A DNA stretch of 20,892 nucleotides. Origin: an uncultured Eubacteriales bacterium (GTDB taxonomy: Bacteria > Bacillota > Clostridia > Christensenellales > Borkfalkiaceae). Both the position numbers and the translations under genes were made by a program. Of this stretch, positions 7,055 to 14,299 are shown piece by piece (within the stretch, counting starts at the first letter, position 1; each line of letters begins with the position of its first letter). The notes under the pieces were generated by a model. That model was not told the DNA's origin, searched no databases, and was given only the letters and a program-made list of their open reading frames with translations. Where the stretch lies: assembly GCA_958405585.1 (NCBI GenBank), contig CATYEP010000014.1:1-20892 (forward strand). Reading direction: 5' to 3'.

Positions 7055-7656
7055 ATTTTTCAACGGAAAAACTTACGTCGAAGGCGGAAATCGAGCGATT
7101 GCTCGCACTTGACACAAGTTCGGCGGATTTTTACGAGTTGCTTGCTGCGTGATCCTCATCCGCAATTTCACCGTATGTATGTTCTTTTCCGATCGGCTCC
7201 ACGCAATAATACAGATCCAACCCCGCCGACGCGATCGCTTCCAGCGTTTCTTCCCGTCTCTTTACGGGAATATCCGTATCCGTTCCCTCGCGCAGCCGTA
7301 CGATATGATACGCTCCCGTCGCACCGTAGCGCGCACAGCGGCTGAACGTGAAGTATATGGCGGTGATGCGGCGCGTCGGAGTTTGCGGTACGCGGAAACA
7401 GGATGCAGGGGAGATTACATCGCGCGAGCTTGCGAAGATCGCGGCGGTGGCGATGCTTGCCGTGCAGCCTCCCGTTTCCATGAACGTGCATGAAGTAAAT
7501 CCTGCGGCGATGCTGGCAGGGGTGAATCAGCTGTATGCGGAATACGGCGTGAATCCGCGGGATACAGCGGCGGAAACGTCGCGCGGACGCGGTTACAGTA
7601 CTGAAGAATGCGTGAAACTGCTTTCGGAAAACGGTTGGGAAGTGCCATGCTTATAA
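7048..7656 (+). pseudogene. BioB-like radical SAM gene, internally deleted and with an inverted segment
   Basis: Three pieces of one radical SAM protein lie here in a disordered state. The N-terminus (ATG 7048, TGA 7150-7152) encodes 34 residues ending DFYELLAA. The C-terminus, plus strand from about 7341 to the stop at 7654-7656, encodes KYMAVMRRVGV, then VHEVNPAAMLAGVNQLY, NPRDTAAETSRGRG. Between them the minus strand (about 7335-7150) encodes GATGAYHIVRLREGTDTD and LYYCVEPIGKEHT, which belong just upstream of the C-terminal piece. Reversing 7150-7340 on paper gives one open frame of 202 codons. Even so, roughly 110 residues with the C-x3-C-x2-C cluster motif are missing (family lengths are about 310-340), so it cannot be an active radical SAM enzyme. 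Both ends still overlap their neighbours as an intact operon gene would. Confidence 0.75.
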
Positions 7657-9116
7657 AAGTTTTATCGGGATCGAAAATCAAAGAATACAACTGTGAAAAG
7701 GGAGAAAATCTTCTCTCGTTTTTGCAGAAACAGGGATATGCGGTGGCGGCGCGTTGCGGCGGCAACGGAAAATGCGGGAAATGCCGCGTGCGTGTCATCG
7801 AAGGTACATTTGAAGGCGAAAAGGACGGGTATGTGCTGTCCTGTCTTGCGACGGTAAAAAGCGATGCGTTCGTGGAAGTTTTCGAGACGGAAGGGGGCGG
7901 TCTGACCTATACGGCGACGGGCGGATTGCGCACGGACGGTGAAGAAGGGATGGGTATGGCGCTGGATATCGGCACGACGACGCTTGCCTTTTCGCTGACT
8001 GACCTGAAAACGGGCAGGGAGCTGGACAAATTCGGAACGCTGAACCGTCAGGGTGCGTACGGGGCAGACGTTCTCAGCCGCATTGCGGCGGCAGACGAGG
8101 GGAAAGAGCGGCTGTTGCAGGAAAGCGTACTTGCGCAGACGCGCGAGGCGATAGAGTATTTTGATAAAAAGTTTGCGTTCGGAAAACTCAAGCGTCTGAC
8201 TGTTTGCGGCAACACGACGATGCTGCACCTGTTTTTGGGAAAGGACGTGCACGGCATCGGACAATATCCGTTCCGTGCGGAGTTTCTGGACACGGTGCGC
8301 CTTACGGGTGAAGAACTGGGGCTTGCGGCGGAAGAAACGGTGCTTTTGCCTTCGACTTCGGCGTATTTCGGGGCGGATGCGGTCGTCGGCGCATTGTCGG
8401 CGGATATCGAGGACGGGGTGAACCTGTTGGCGGACATCGGGACGAACGGTGAAATGATCCTGCACGCGCACGGAAAGCTGTATGCCACATCCACGGCGGC
8501 GGGGCCGTGTTTTGAAGGGGCGAATATCGAATGCGGCACGGGCGGCGTGGCGGGCGCGATCGACAGCGTCTGCGAAAAGGACGGCAAGATCGCGTACACG
8601 GTCATTGGCGGCGGCGAAGCTACGGGGATCTGCGGCGCGGGGCTTGTGGATGCGATCGCGCTGATGGTGCAAAAGGGCGTGATCGACGAAACGGGCGCCT
8701 TTGCGGACGGTACATCCAAATTTTATATCAGTGAAAAAGTTTATATTTCGCAGAGCGACGTGCGTGCGTTTCAGCTTGCGAAAAGCGCGGTGTGTGCGGG
8801 CATTTGTGTCCTGCTTTCCACGGCGGGCGTGCCGTATGAAAAGCTCGATCGTCTGTATGTGGCAGGCGGGCTCGGATTTTATCTCGACAAGAAAAACGCG
8901 GTGAAAGTGGGGCTGTTCCCCGCGGCGCTGGCGGATAAGATCGTGGCGGTGGGCAACACGGCGCTGGCAGGGACAAGGGAATGTCTCTGCAGGAAAGAGA
9001 GTGTAAAAAAAGCCGAAGCGATCGCGCGCGGGGCGGAGTATCTGGATCTTTCGGCGTCACCCGAATTTATGGATGCTTACATTGAAAATATGAATTTCGG
9101 AGAAGAAGATGCGTAA
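7647..9116 (+). CDS. Reductive activator of corrinoid enzymes (2Fe-2S ferredoxin plus ASKHA ATPase, DUF4445)
   Basis: The start at 7647 gives 489 residues and overlaps the radical SAM remnant by 10 nt; upstream codons back to 7608 belong to that remnant. An N-terminal 2Fe-2S ferredoxin domain has Cys37, Cys43, Cys46 and Cys66 (CGGNGKCGKCRVRV). The rest is the ASKHA-fold activator: ALDIGTTTLAFSL, VCGNTTMLHLFLG, LADIGTNGEMIL, GPCFEGANI and VAGGLGFYLD. This family (RACE, including RamA-type activators) uses ATP and an electron to return oxidised Co(II)-cobalamin on the carrier protein to active Co(I). It is a hallmark of corrinoid methyltransferase loci. It is somewhat shorter than typical family members of 600 or more residues, because little linker separates the two domains. 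Confidence 0.92.
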   Translation: MLIKVLSGSKIKEYNCEKGENLLSFLQKQGYAVAARCGGNGKCGKCRVRVIEGTFEGEKDGYVLSCLATVKSDAFVEVFETEGGGLTYTATGGLRTDGEEGMGMALDIGTTTLAFSLTDLKTGRELDKFGTLNRQGAYGADVLSRIAAADEGKERLLQESVLAQTREAIEYFDKKFAFGKLKRLTVCGNTTMLHLFLGKDVHGIGQYPFRAEFLDTVRLTGEELGLAAEETVLLPSTSAYFGADAVVGALSADIEDGVNLLADIGTNGEMILHAHGKLYATSTAAGPCFEGANIECGTGGVAGAIDSVCEKDGKIAYTVIGGGEATGICGAGLVDAIALMVQKGVIDETGAFADGTSKFYISEKVYISQSDVRAFQLAKSAVCAGICVLLSTAGVPYEKLDRLYVAGGLGFYLDKKNAVKVGLFPAALADKIVAVGNTALAGTRECLCRKESVKKAEAIARGAEYLDLSASPEFMDAYIENMNFGEEDA

Positions 9117-9651
9117 ATCGACACAAGCCGCTCTGAAAGCGGCGGAAGGCAGGATATGGCAATATGCTGAACTTGACTTTCAGGACATAGAGTTTTCAGA
9201 AGAAGTAGTGGCGGCATGCAAAGCCAACTTCTGCGGGAATTACAATAAGTCCTGGCAGTGTCCGCCCAATGTGGGCACGCTGGAAGAATTGAAAGCAAAG
9301 TATTCCAAATATCCGAATGCGTTTGTGTTCACGACAAAGCACGGTATTGAGGACAGCTATGACATCGAAGGCATGGAAGTCGCGCGCATCGAGCATGAAA
9401 AAGTGGAAGACCTGATCCGTCCTGTACTGCCGGAAGGCAGTGTGATGCTGGGAGCGGGCGGCTGTAACGTCTGTAAAAAATGCGCTTTTCCCGCACCGTG
9501 CCGGTTTCCGCAAAAGGCGAAAAGTTCGGTAGAAGCGTGCGGGATCAACGTTGTTTCCCTTGCCAAAAAAGCAAAAATCAATTATACTAATGGTGAGAAC
9601 ACCGTAACTTATTTCACTTTGGTGTTTTTAGGCGGCAATGAAACTGAATGA
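9109..9651 (+). CDS. DUF2284 cysteine-rich metal-binding protein
   Basis: This 180-residue protein has two cysteine clusters typical of DUF2284: Cys37, Cys42 and Cys51 (FCGNYNKSWQCPP), then Cys119, Cys122, Cys125, Cys131 and Cys144 (GGCNVCKKCAFPAPCRFP, then EACGI). The second cluster looks like an iron-sulphur or zinc site. DUF2284 proteins often accompany corrinoid methyltransferases and RACE activators, but their function is not established. An electron-transfer role to the neighbouring activator is a reasonable guess only. The ATG overlaps the activator's stop by 8 nt and the gene overlaps the next by 14 nt. Confidence 0.88.
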   Translation: MRKSTQAALKAAEGRIWQYAELDFQDIEFSEEVVAACKANFCGNYNKSWQCPPNVGTLEELKAKYSKYPNAFVFTTKHGIEDSYDIEGMEVARIEHEKVEDLIRPVLPEGSVMLGAGGCNVCKKCAFPAPCRFPQKAKSSVEACGINVVSLAKKAKINYTNGENTVTYFTLVFLGGNETE

Positions 9652-10897
9652 AGCGGGACTCAAGCAGATCCTGAATTTCAAACAACTGGAAAAACTGCTG
9701 CGGAATTATTCGCTGACGAGCGGGATGGATGTTGCGCTGTATGGGGTGGATGGCGAAGAGCAGTTGTGTGTGCGCAACCCCGGCTGTATCTGTGAATACG
9801 GCAAGGGGTATTTTGCCTGCCGCGAAAGCATCGTGTTCAGCGGGAAAAAGGCGGCGGAGATCGGTTCGGCGTACATTTATGAAACGCCTTGCGGACTGAT
9901 CATGTGCATCACGCCTCTCGTGCTGGAAGAAGAGCTGCTCGGTTTTATCACCACGGGGCCTGTTGTTTTATGGGATAAGGACGAGTTTTTTGCGGATGAA
10001 TTTCGTAAAAAATGTGAAAAAGTAGGGTTGGATACGCAAAAATGCGATCCTTCTGGGATCCGCCAGATCGATTGCAAGAGCATGACGAGCATCGCGGAAA
10101 CGTTGACCATGCTCATACGGTATATGTTGCAGGAAGAGCAGAAGTATATCGGTCAGCGTCTTGAAATTTCAAAAATGAACATGGAGCGGCTGCGTGCGGC
10201 AAAGGAAATGCAGATCCGCGAATCTCAGCCGCATTACAACAAATACCCGATCGAACTTGAAAAAGAGCTGATTGCTTCGGTGCAGATGGGGGATAAGAAC
10301 CAGGCGAAGCAGATCATCAACCGTTTTCTGAACGAGATTTTTTCGTATGCGAGCGGAGATTTAGAGATCGTGAAGGCGAAACTGTATGAATTTACGGCAT
10401 TTTTGTCGCGCAGTGCGGTCGAGGCGGGGGCGCCTCTCGCGACGCTGACGGGAGTGATCAGGAAAAGTTCGCTTCTGCTTCTGGAGAATGCGGATTTTTC
10501 GGATATCTGCCGCGAAACGGTGGAGATTCTGGACGGATTTATTGACGCGGTGTATGAAAGCCGCGGTAAGAAAAACACGAGCGAGCATTTGTATAAAGCA
10601 ATTCAGTATATTAACGCCCATTATTTTGAAGATCTGAATCTGGACATCCTTGCGCAGAATGTGTTTGTGAGCAGTTACTATTTAAGCCACCTGTTTCGCC
10701 GTGAAATGGGGGTAACGTTCAGCGATTATCTGACAAAAGTGCGTGTCAGCAGGGCAAAGGAACTTCTGATGGAAGGAAGGTCGATGGAAGACGTTTCGGA
10801 GTGCGTAGGGTATCGGGACGGAAACTACTTTATCAAGATCTTTAAAAAATACGTGGGCGTAACCCCTTCCAAATACAGAAAAAGCGTGTTGAGCTGA
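9638..10897 (+). CDS. PocR-type sensor plus AraC HTH regulator
   Basis: Residues 10-160 form a PocR ligand-binding domain (GCICEYGKGYFACRESI, YIYETPCGLIMCITPLV, GFITTGPVVLW) with conserved cysteines 50, 52, 61, 85 and 90. A helical linker follows. Residues 320-419 are an AraC/XylS DNA-binding domain (LDILAQNVFVSSYYLSHLF, MEDVSECVGYRDGNYFIKIF, GVTPSKYRK). PocR domains sense small metabolites. As last gene of the operon it probably activates the methyltransferase genes when the substrate is present. AGGCGG lies ahead of the ATG, which overlaps the upstream gene by 14 nt. Confidence 0.92.
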   Translation: MKLNEAGLKQILNFKQLEKLLRNYSLTSGMDVALYGVDGEEQLCVRNPGCICEYGKGYFACRESIVFSGKKAAEIGSAYIYETPCGLIMCITPLVLEEELLGFITTGPVVLWDKDEFFADEFRKKCEKVGLDTQKCDPSGIRQIDCKSMTSIAETLTMLIRYMLQEEQKYIGQRLEISKMNMERLRAAKEMQIRESQPHYNKYPIELEKELIASVQMGDKNQAKQIINRFLNEIFSYASGDLEIVKAKLYEFTAFLSRSAVEAGAPLATLTGVIRKSSLLLLENADFSDICRETVEILDGFIDAVYESRGKKNTSEHLYKAIQYINAHYFEDLNLDILAQNVFVSSYYLSHLFRREMGVTFSDYLTKVRVSRAKELLMEGRSMEDVSECVGYRDGNYFIKIFKKYVGVTPSKYRKSVLS

Positions 10898-11070
10898 ATA
10901 TAGAAACTAAAAAAGATTAGTATAAATCTCTTTTACTGAAAAGACATTTGTAAGCGAATTACTATCAAATATTAGTTCCTATGTTTTAAAGTAAGAGCGA
11001 CGATTTTGCGTGATTAGTAACAGATAATTTCGTTAAAATCAGAGGGCTTTTTATAAAACGGCGCGCCGTC

Positions 11071-11120
11071 AATAAGCAAAGCGCTTGCGGATTTTCCGCA
11101 AGCGCTTTGCTTATTTTTTT
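11071..11120 (+). terminator. Strong terminator closing the methyltransferase operon
   Basis: A perfect 21-bp inverted repeat (11071-11091 with 11095-11115) closes a TTT loop and runs into further Ts. It stops plus-strand transcription and its 3' arm contains the stop codon of the convergent arsenate reductase gene. The gap 10898-11070 upstream holds only AT-rich sequence and a 12-bp palindrome, ACGGCGCGCCGT (11058-11069). Confidence 0.9.
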
Positions 11121-11545
11121 AATTTTTCTTTTAATTGCAAAATTTTTTGTTCGATCGTGCGGATGGTAACTAAAAATTCCTCGTCGGATTTACCTGAGGG
11201 ATCTTCAAGATTCCAATTTTCCGTGTACTGCGACGGAAGGATCGGACAATGGACGTTGCATCCCATTAAAATTACGATGTCGGGGGCGGGGATTGCGGAA
11301 AGCAGCTTGCTGTACTGTGTTTTTTCCATATCTGCGCCGTAGAGTTGCTTCATCAGCCTTACGGCATCGGGGTTGATATCACGAACTTCCGTTCCTGCGG
11401 AAAAGCTGTCGAAAACATCGCTTGCGAGCAGTTTTCCGAGGCATTCAGCGATCTGGCTGCGGCAGGAAATGTGTACGCAAACGAAAACGACTTTCGGTTT
11501 GCCGTCGCCGACTGCGGAGCAGCGGCTGTTTTTTTGTTCATTCAT
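11111..11545 (-). CDS. arsC: Arsenate reductase, thioredoxin-dependent low-molecular-weight phosphatase type
   Basis: With the ATG at 11545-11543 the protein is 144 residues, and AAAGGA lies upstream. It shows the phosphatase P-loop Cys23-V-H-I-S-C-Arg29 (VCVHISCRSQIAE) and the second cysteine pair, Cys96 and Cys100 (MGCNVHCPILP). DPSGKSDEEFL near the end is also characteristic. These enzymes reduce arsenate to arsenite with a disulphide cascade resolved by thioredoxin. It is the last gene of an ars-type operon, 16 nt after a small thioredoxin-like gene that may serve it. A longer frame back to 11626 exists but has no site and overlaps that gene. Confidence 0.9.
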   Translation of the reverse strand: MNEQKNSRCSAVGDGKPKVVFVCVHISCRSQIAECLGKLLASDVFDSFSAGTEVRDINPDAVRLMKQLYGADMEKTQYSKLLSAIPAPDIVILMGCNVHCPILPSQYTENWNLEDPSGKSDEEFLVTIRTIEQKILQLKEKLKK

Positions 11546-11561
11546 AACCGGTCTGATCCTT

Positions 11562-11798
11562 TCACAAACGTTCTTTGATAAGTTTTTCGATTTGTTCGAC
11601 GGAAAGCATTCTTCCCGTTGCAACAACTTTTCCGTCTATGACAAGGGCGGGAGTCATCATAACGCCGAAGCGCAGGATCTCGTTCATGTCCGATATGTTG
11701 ACAGGTTCTTCCACGCCGCAATTTTTTGCCGCAATAACGGCATTTTCATGATTCTGTCTGGATTTTTTGCAACAATTTCCCAATGTAATGATTTTCAT
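11562..11798 (-). CDS. Small thioredoxin-like redox protein
   Basis: This 78-residue protein has an excellent GGAGGT site. The sequence is thioredoxin-like (family of MTH895/TM0996 small redox disulphide proteins), with FGVMMTPALVIDGKVVATG carrying the cis-Pro loop. Instead of C-x-x-C the active site reads GNCCKKS, two adjacent cysteines (9 and 10) with serine at 13. Proteins of this class often accompany COG0701 permeases and arsenic genes. Electron supply to the arsenate reductase or the permease is inference. Confidence 0.85.
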   Translation of the reverse strand: MKIITLGNCCKKSRQNHENAVIAAKNCGVEEPVNISDMNEILRFGVMMTPALVIDGKVVATGRMLSVEQIEKLIKERL

Positions 11799-11816
11799 AT
11801 ATTTACCTCCGATTTT

Positions 11817-12991
11817 TTATACGAATAAGAAATTCAAGGCGTTAAAGATATAACCGATGGCGAGGATTCCCGCGACGACAATGACGATGAACCAAAACAG
11901 CAGTTTCGGCTTTACTGCTTTGGAAAGCATGATCATCGAAGGGAGGGAGAGTGCGGTCACGCTCATCATAAACGAGAGGATCGTGCCGACACCCACGCCT
12001 TTGAAAAACAGAGCTTCTGCAACGGGGATCGTTCCGAAAATATCCGCATACATCGGAACACCGACGACGCTCGCGATCAGCACGCTGTACCACTTATCCT
12101 GTCCGAGCACCATCTGGATCCATTCTGTCGGAATGAAATTGTGGATCGCGGCACCGATCCCGACGCCGATCAGTATATAGATCCATACCTTTTTGAGTGT
12201 AGAAAACATCTGATCTTTGGCATAAATCAAGCGGTCTTTCCTCGTCAGCTCCACGCCATCGGTTTCAGCCAGTGTTCCCTGCAAAATAAAATCCTGTACA
12301 TTGTTTCCGACACCCGTCTTTTCGATGATCGTACCGCCGACCACGGCAAGCACAAGCCCGACAATTACATAAGTGATCGCGATCGGAAATCCGAATACGC
12401 TTGCAAGAAGGATAAACGCGCCCAGATCCACCAACGGGCTGGAAATTAAAAAGCTGAACGTCACGCCGCTGGAAATTCCCGCTCTCGTAAATCCCATAAA
12501 GATCGGGATAGAGGAGCAGCTGCAAAAAGGGGTTACCGTTCCCAGCAGCGCACCCATGGCGTTTGCCCAGATCCCTTTGTATTTGCCGAGCAGTTGTTTT
12601 GTCCGCTCAGGCGGGAAAAAACTCTGAATATAGGAGATCAAAAAAATCAGCAGGCACAGCAAAATAATGATCTTGATTGTGTCATAAACAAAAAATTGAA
12701 ACGCGCCGCCCCAATGCGTTGTCATAAATTCAGCCCCGAACATCGCAGTAAATGCCATGCCCAGAAGGGCGTTCGGCCATTTCATCCCGAGGATCTGGTC
12801 GGTGATGAAATTCCCCAGCACTTTGATCCCGTTTACGCCGTCCGCAATGGCGGCGATTCCGACCGCTGCCCCGATCGCCGCAACAATACCTAAAAATATC
12901 CATAATTTTTTTCGGCGATACTCAGAAGTTTTTTTGTTTCTTGCTCCTGCAAGACGTATTCATTTGTTTCCGTGTTTTCCCGTTCGTCCAT
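11817..12991 (-). CDS. ArsP/COG0701-type permease with frameshift near the N-terminus
   Basis: The main frame (GTG 12821 to 11817, 334 residues) is a multi-helix membrane permease of the DUF318/COG0701 family with the diagnostic TPFCSCSSIPIFMGF and a second repeat, GVPMYADIFGTIPVAEALF. Members export arsenicals or move small metalloid or thiol species. The frame continues upstream of 12821 through a further membrane helix (KLWIFLGIVAAIGAAVGIAA) back to about 12955, without a start codon. A good start exists in another frame: ATG 12991-12989 with GGAG, encoding MDERENTETNEYVLQEQETKK. The two join by a -1 shift at either of two A7 runs (12929-12935 or 12906-12912). The gene is a frameshifted copy, or uses slippage, or restarts at 12821. 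Confidence 0.8.
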
Positions 12992-13045
12992 TTTTTTATC
13001 TCCACTCATTGATAAATATCTATATGAAATCCAAAAAAATATGCA

Positions 13046-13327
13046 TTATTCATGCATATTGCATTTTGTACAGCCCAGAAAAGCGATCAGTTGATTTAGT
13101 TTTACGCAATTCAAAGAATAATGTACCCATTTTCCGTCGCGTTCGGCGAGTACGATGCCGCTGTCGCACAGAATTTTCATGTGATGCGATAAAGTCGGCT
13201 GTGTTATATCAAATTTTTCCTGAATTTTACAGGCGCACAAGCTCCCTTGACGCAGCATCTCAAAAATCTGAAACCGAATATCGTCGCCGAGCGCTTTCAG
13301 GATCTGAACGTATTCTTTCGTATTCAT
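13046..13327 (-). CDS. arsR: ArsR/SmtB family repressor
   Basis: This 93-residue winged-helix protein has SLCACKIQEKF and DITQPTLSHHMKILCDSGIV, the recognition helix of ArsR. Cys31 and Cys33 in LCACKI correspond to the E-L-C-V-C-D-L arsenite site of classical ArsR, so arsenite or antimonite sensing is likely. Late cysteines (GCTKCNMHE) could bind metal as well. It is the first gene of the minus-strand operon, directly after a consensus promoter, and probably represses it. AAGGTG precedes the ATG at 13327. Confidence 0.92.
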   Translation of the reverse strand: MNTKEYVQILKALGDDIRFQIFEMLRQGSLCACKIQEKFDITQPTLSHHMKILCDSGIVLAERDGKWVHYSLNCVKLNQLIAFLGCTKCNMHE

Positions 13328-13353
13328 TGTTTCACCTTGCTCATAGTATTTAT

Positions 13354-13403
13354 TACATAGATCTTTTTCAATATATTATATGCAATACATAGAAGTTTGT
13401 CAA
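13354..13403 (-). promoter_or_regulatory. ars operon promoter with candidate ArsR sites
   Basis: On the minus strand a perfect TTGACA (13403-13398) and a perfect TATAAT (13380-13375) are 17 nt apart. The direct repeat TACATAGA (plus strand, 13354-13361 and 13386-13393), 32 bp apart, brackets the -10 and may be the repressor site. The promoter call is strong, the operator call tentative. Confidence 0.8.
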
Positions 13404-13478
13404 TCTGTTTAAAGCAAATAAAAAATATTTTGAAGAAAAGGACTTGCGGAACTTCCGCTTGCCCAGGTATTTTCTTTA

Positions 13479-13673
13479 TTGGAAGCGGATGCAATAGTCT
13501 TTATTAATACCAGTGTACCGGATTATGAGATCGACTCGCTCGCAAGAGCATTGCTGCCCGCCATTCAATCGCTCTTTGAAACGGAAGAAGGACAAAGAGA
13601 GTTTGAAGAATGGAAGGCAGAAAGACAAAAACGACAACTGAATACAAAATTGAATAAGAAAGAGTCCTGTTGA
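13479..13673 (+). CDS. Small hypothetical protein, possibly a 5'-truncated remnant
   Basis: The frame is open from 13434 but has no ATG; a TTG at 13479 gives 64 residues. The sequence (DYEIDSLARALLPAIQSLF, then EEGQREFEEWKAERQKR) is acidic-helical, protein-like and free of low complexity. I cannot name the family; it reminds me of short proteins carried by integrative elements, which is weak. The upstream codons (LAELPLAQVFSLLEADA) also look protein-like, suggesting that the true start has been lost. No convincing ribosome site is present. Confidence 0.35.
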   Translation: MEADAIVFINTSVPDYEIDSLARALLPAIQSLFETEEGQREFEEWKAERQKRQLNTKLNKKESC

Positions 13674-13691
13674 ATACATAAGGACAGACCG

Positions 13692-13743
13692 CATAGACGG
13701 TATTTGAAAAAATCCGCAATACATAGGCGGATTCTGAAAAAAT
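13692..13743. repeat. Imperfect 30-bp-period tandem repeat
   Basis: Two 22-bp copies beginning CATAG and ending TGAAAAAAT (13692-13713 and 13722-13743) share 18 of 22 bases. A 7-bp hairpin, AATCCGC (13711-13717) with GCGGATT (13727-13733), bridges them. Function is unknown. Confidence 0.5.
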
Positions 13744-13806
13744 AAGATAATGTGTGAATTTCAGAAAGGTTGAGCCGAATATCATAAACCTTGAACAACG
13801 GCAAAG

Positions 13807-13841
13807 GGCGGGTGCTTTACTTAAAGCACCCGCCGCTATTT
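13807..13841. terminator. Terminator between the small ORF and the HxlR gene
   Basis: GGCGGGTGCTTT (13807-13818) pairs with AAAGCACCCGCC (13823-13834) around ACTT. GCTATTTTT follows on the plus strand. It sits right at the 3' end of the convergent HxlR gene and may serve both sides. Confidence 0.75.
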
Positions 13842-14183
13842 TTACTGTCTGTTTTTATCACCCCATTCGCACATGGCGTCGAGTATAGGCATAAGCGATT
13901 TACCGCGCTCTGACAGACTATATTCAACTTTGGGTGGTATTTGAGGGTATTCTTTACGAATAATAAGGCCGTCGTTTTCGAGTTCTTTTAGCGACAGACT
14001 TAAAGTTTTATAGGAAATGCCCTTTATATACCGCTGCAACTCATTGTAGCGCACGATAGTAAATTCCATAAGCGTATAAAGAATGGTCATTTTGTATTTT
14101 CCGCTTATGAGTGACAGCGTGTAACTGAACCCTGTATCGCACAGCCTTTCAGAAGCTATACATCTCGTCTTTGTATTTTCCAT
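13842..14183 (-). CDS. HxlR family transcriptional regulator
   Basis: This 113-residue winged-helix protein matches HxlR: an early Cys15 (LCDTGFSYTLSLISGKYK), then MTILYTLMEF, RYNELQRYIKGISYKTLS and LKELENDGLIIRKEYPQIPPKVEYSLSERG. The family usually senses electrophiles, quinones or aldehydes through the N-terminal cysteine. It is divergent from a reductase operon and shares overlapping promoters with it, which argues for control of that operon and of itself. AAAGGAG precedes the ATG. Confidence 0.92.
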   Translation of the reverse strand: MENTKTRCIASERLCDTGFSYTLSLISGKYKMTILYTLMEFTIVRYNELQRYIKGISYKTLSLSLKELENDGLIIRKEYPQIPPKVEYSLSERGKSLMPILDAMCEWGDKNRQ

Positions 14184-14238
14184 ATAAGCTCTCCTTTACA
14201 CTCTACTTTATGTTAGTATCGCACTTTATTGTGCGTAC

Positions 14239-14266
14239 TTGACAAAATTATTATATCGTATAAAAT
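14239..14266 (+). promoter_or_regulatory. Promoter of the flavodoxin-like operon
   Basis: TTGACA (14239-14244) and TAAAAT (14261-14266) are 16 nt apart, about 35 nt before the GTG at 14300. It is interleaved with the oppositely directed HxlR promoter. Confidence 0.7.
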
Positions 14267-14278
14267 ATATTATGTCAA
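14250..14278 (-). promoter_or_regulatory. Promoter of the HxlR gene
   Basis: Perfect TTGACA (14278-14273) and TATAAT (14255-14250) on the minus strand are 17 nt apart. The -35 of each promoter lies at the other's start region, so both polymerases cannot bind at once. Confidence 0.75.
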
Positions 14279-14299
14279 TACAAAAATTGGAGGATAACA

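Noticed and set aside
7144..7339. Inverted GCTG/CAGC microhomology as the recombination site for the inverted segment
   Set aside because: Only 4 bp long and swapping exactly there does not restore the frame; not evidence for a recombinase site.
7662..8672. 336-codon minus-strand open frame
   Set aside because: Antisense shadow of the ferredoxin/ASKHA activator, low-complexity Arg-rich translation.
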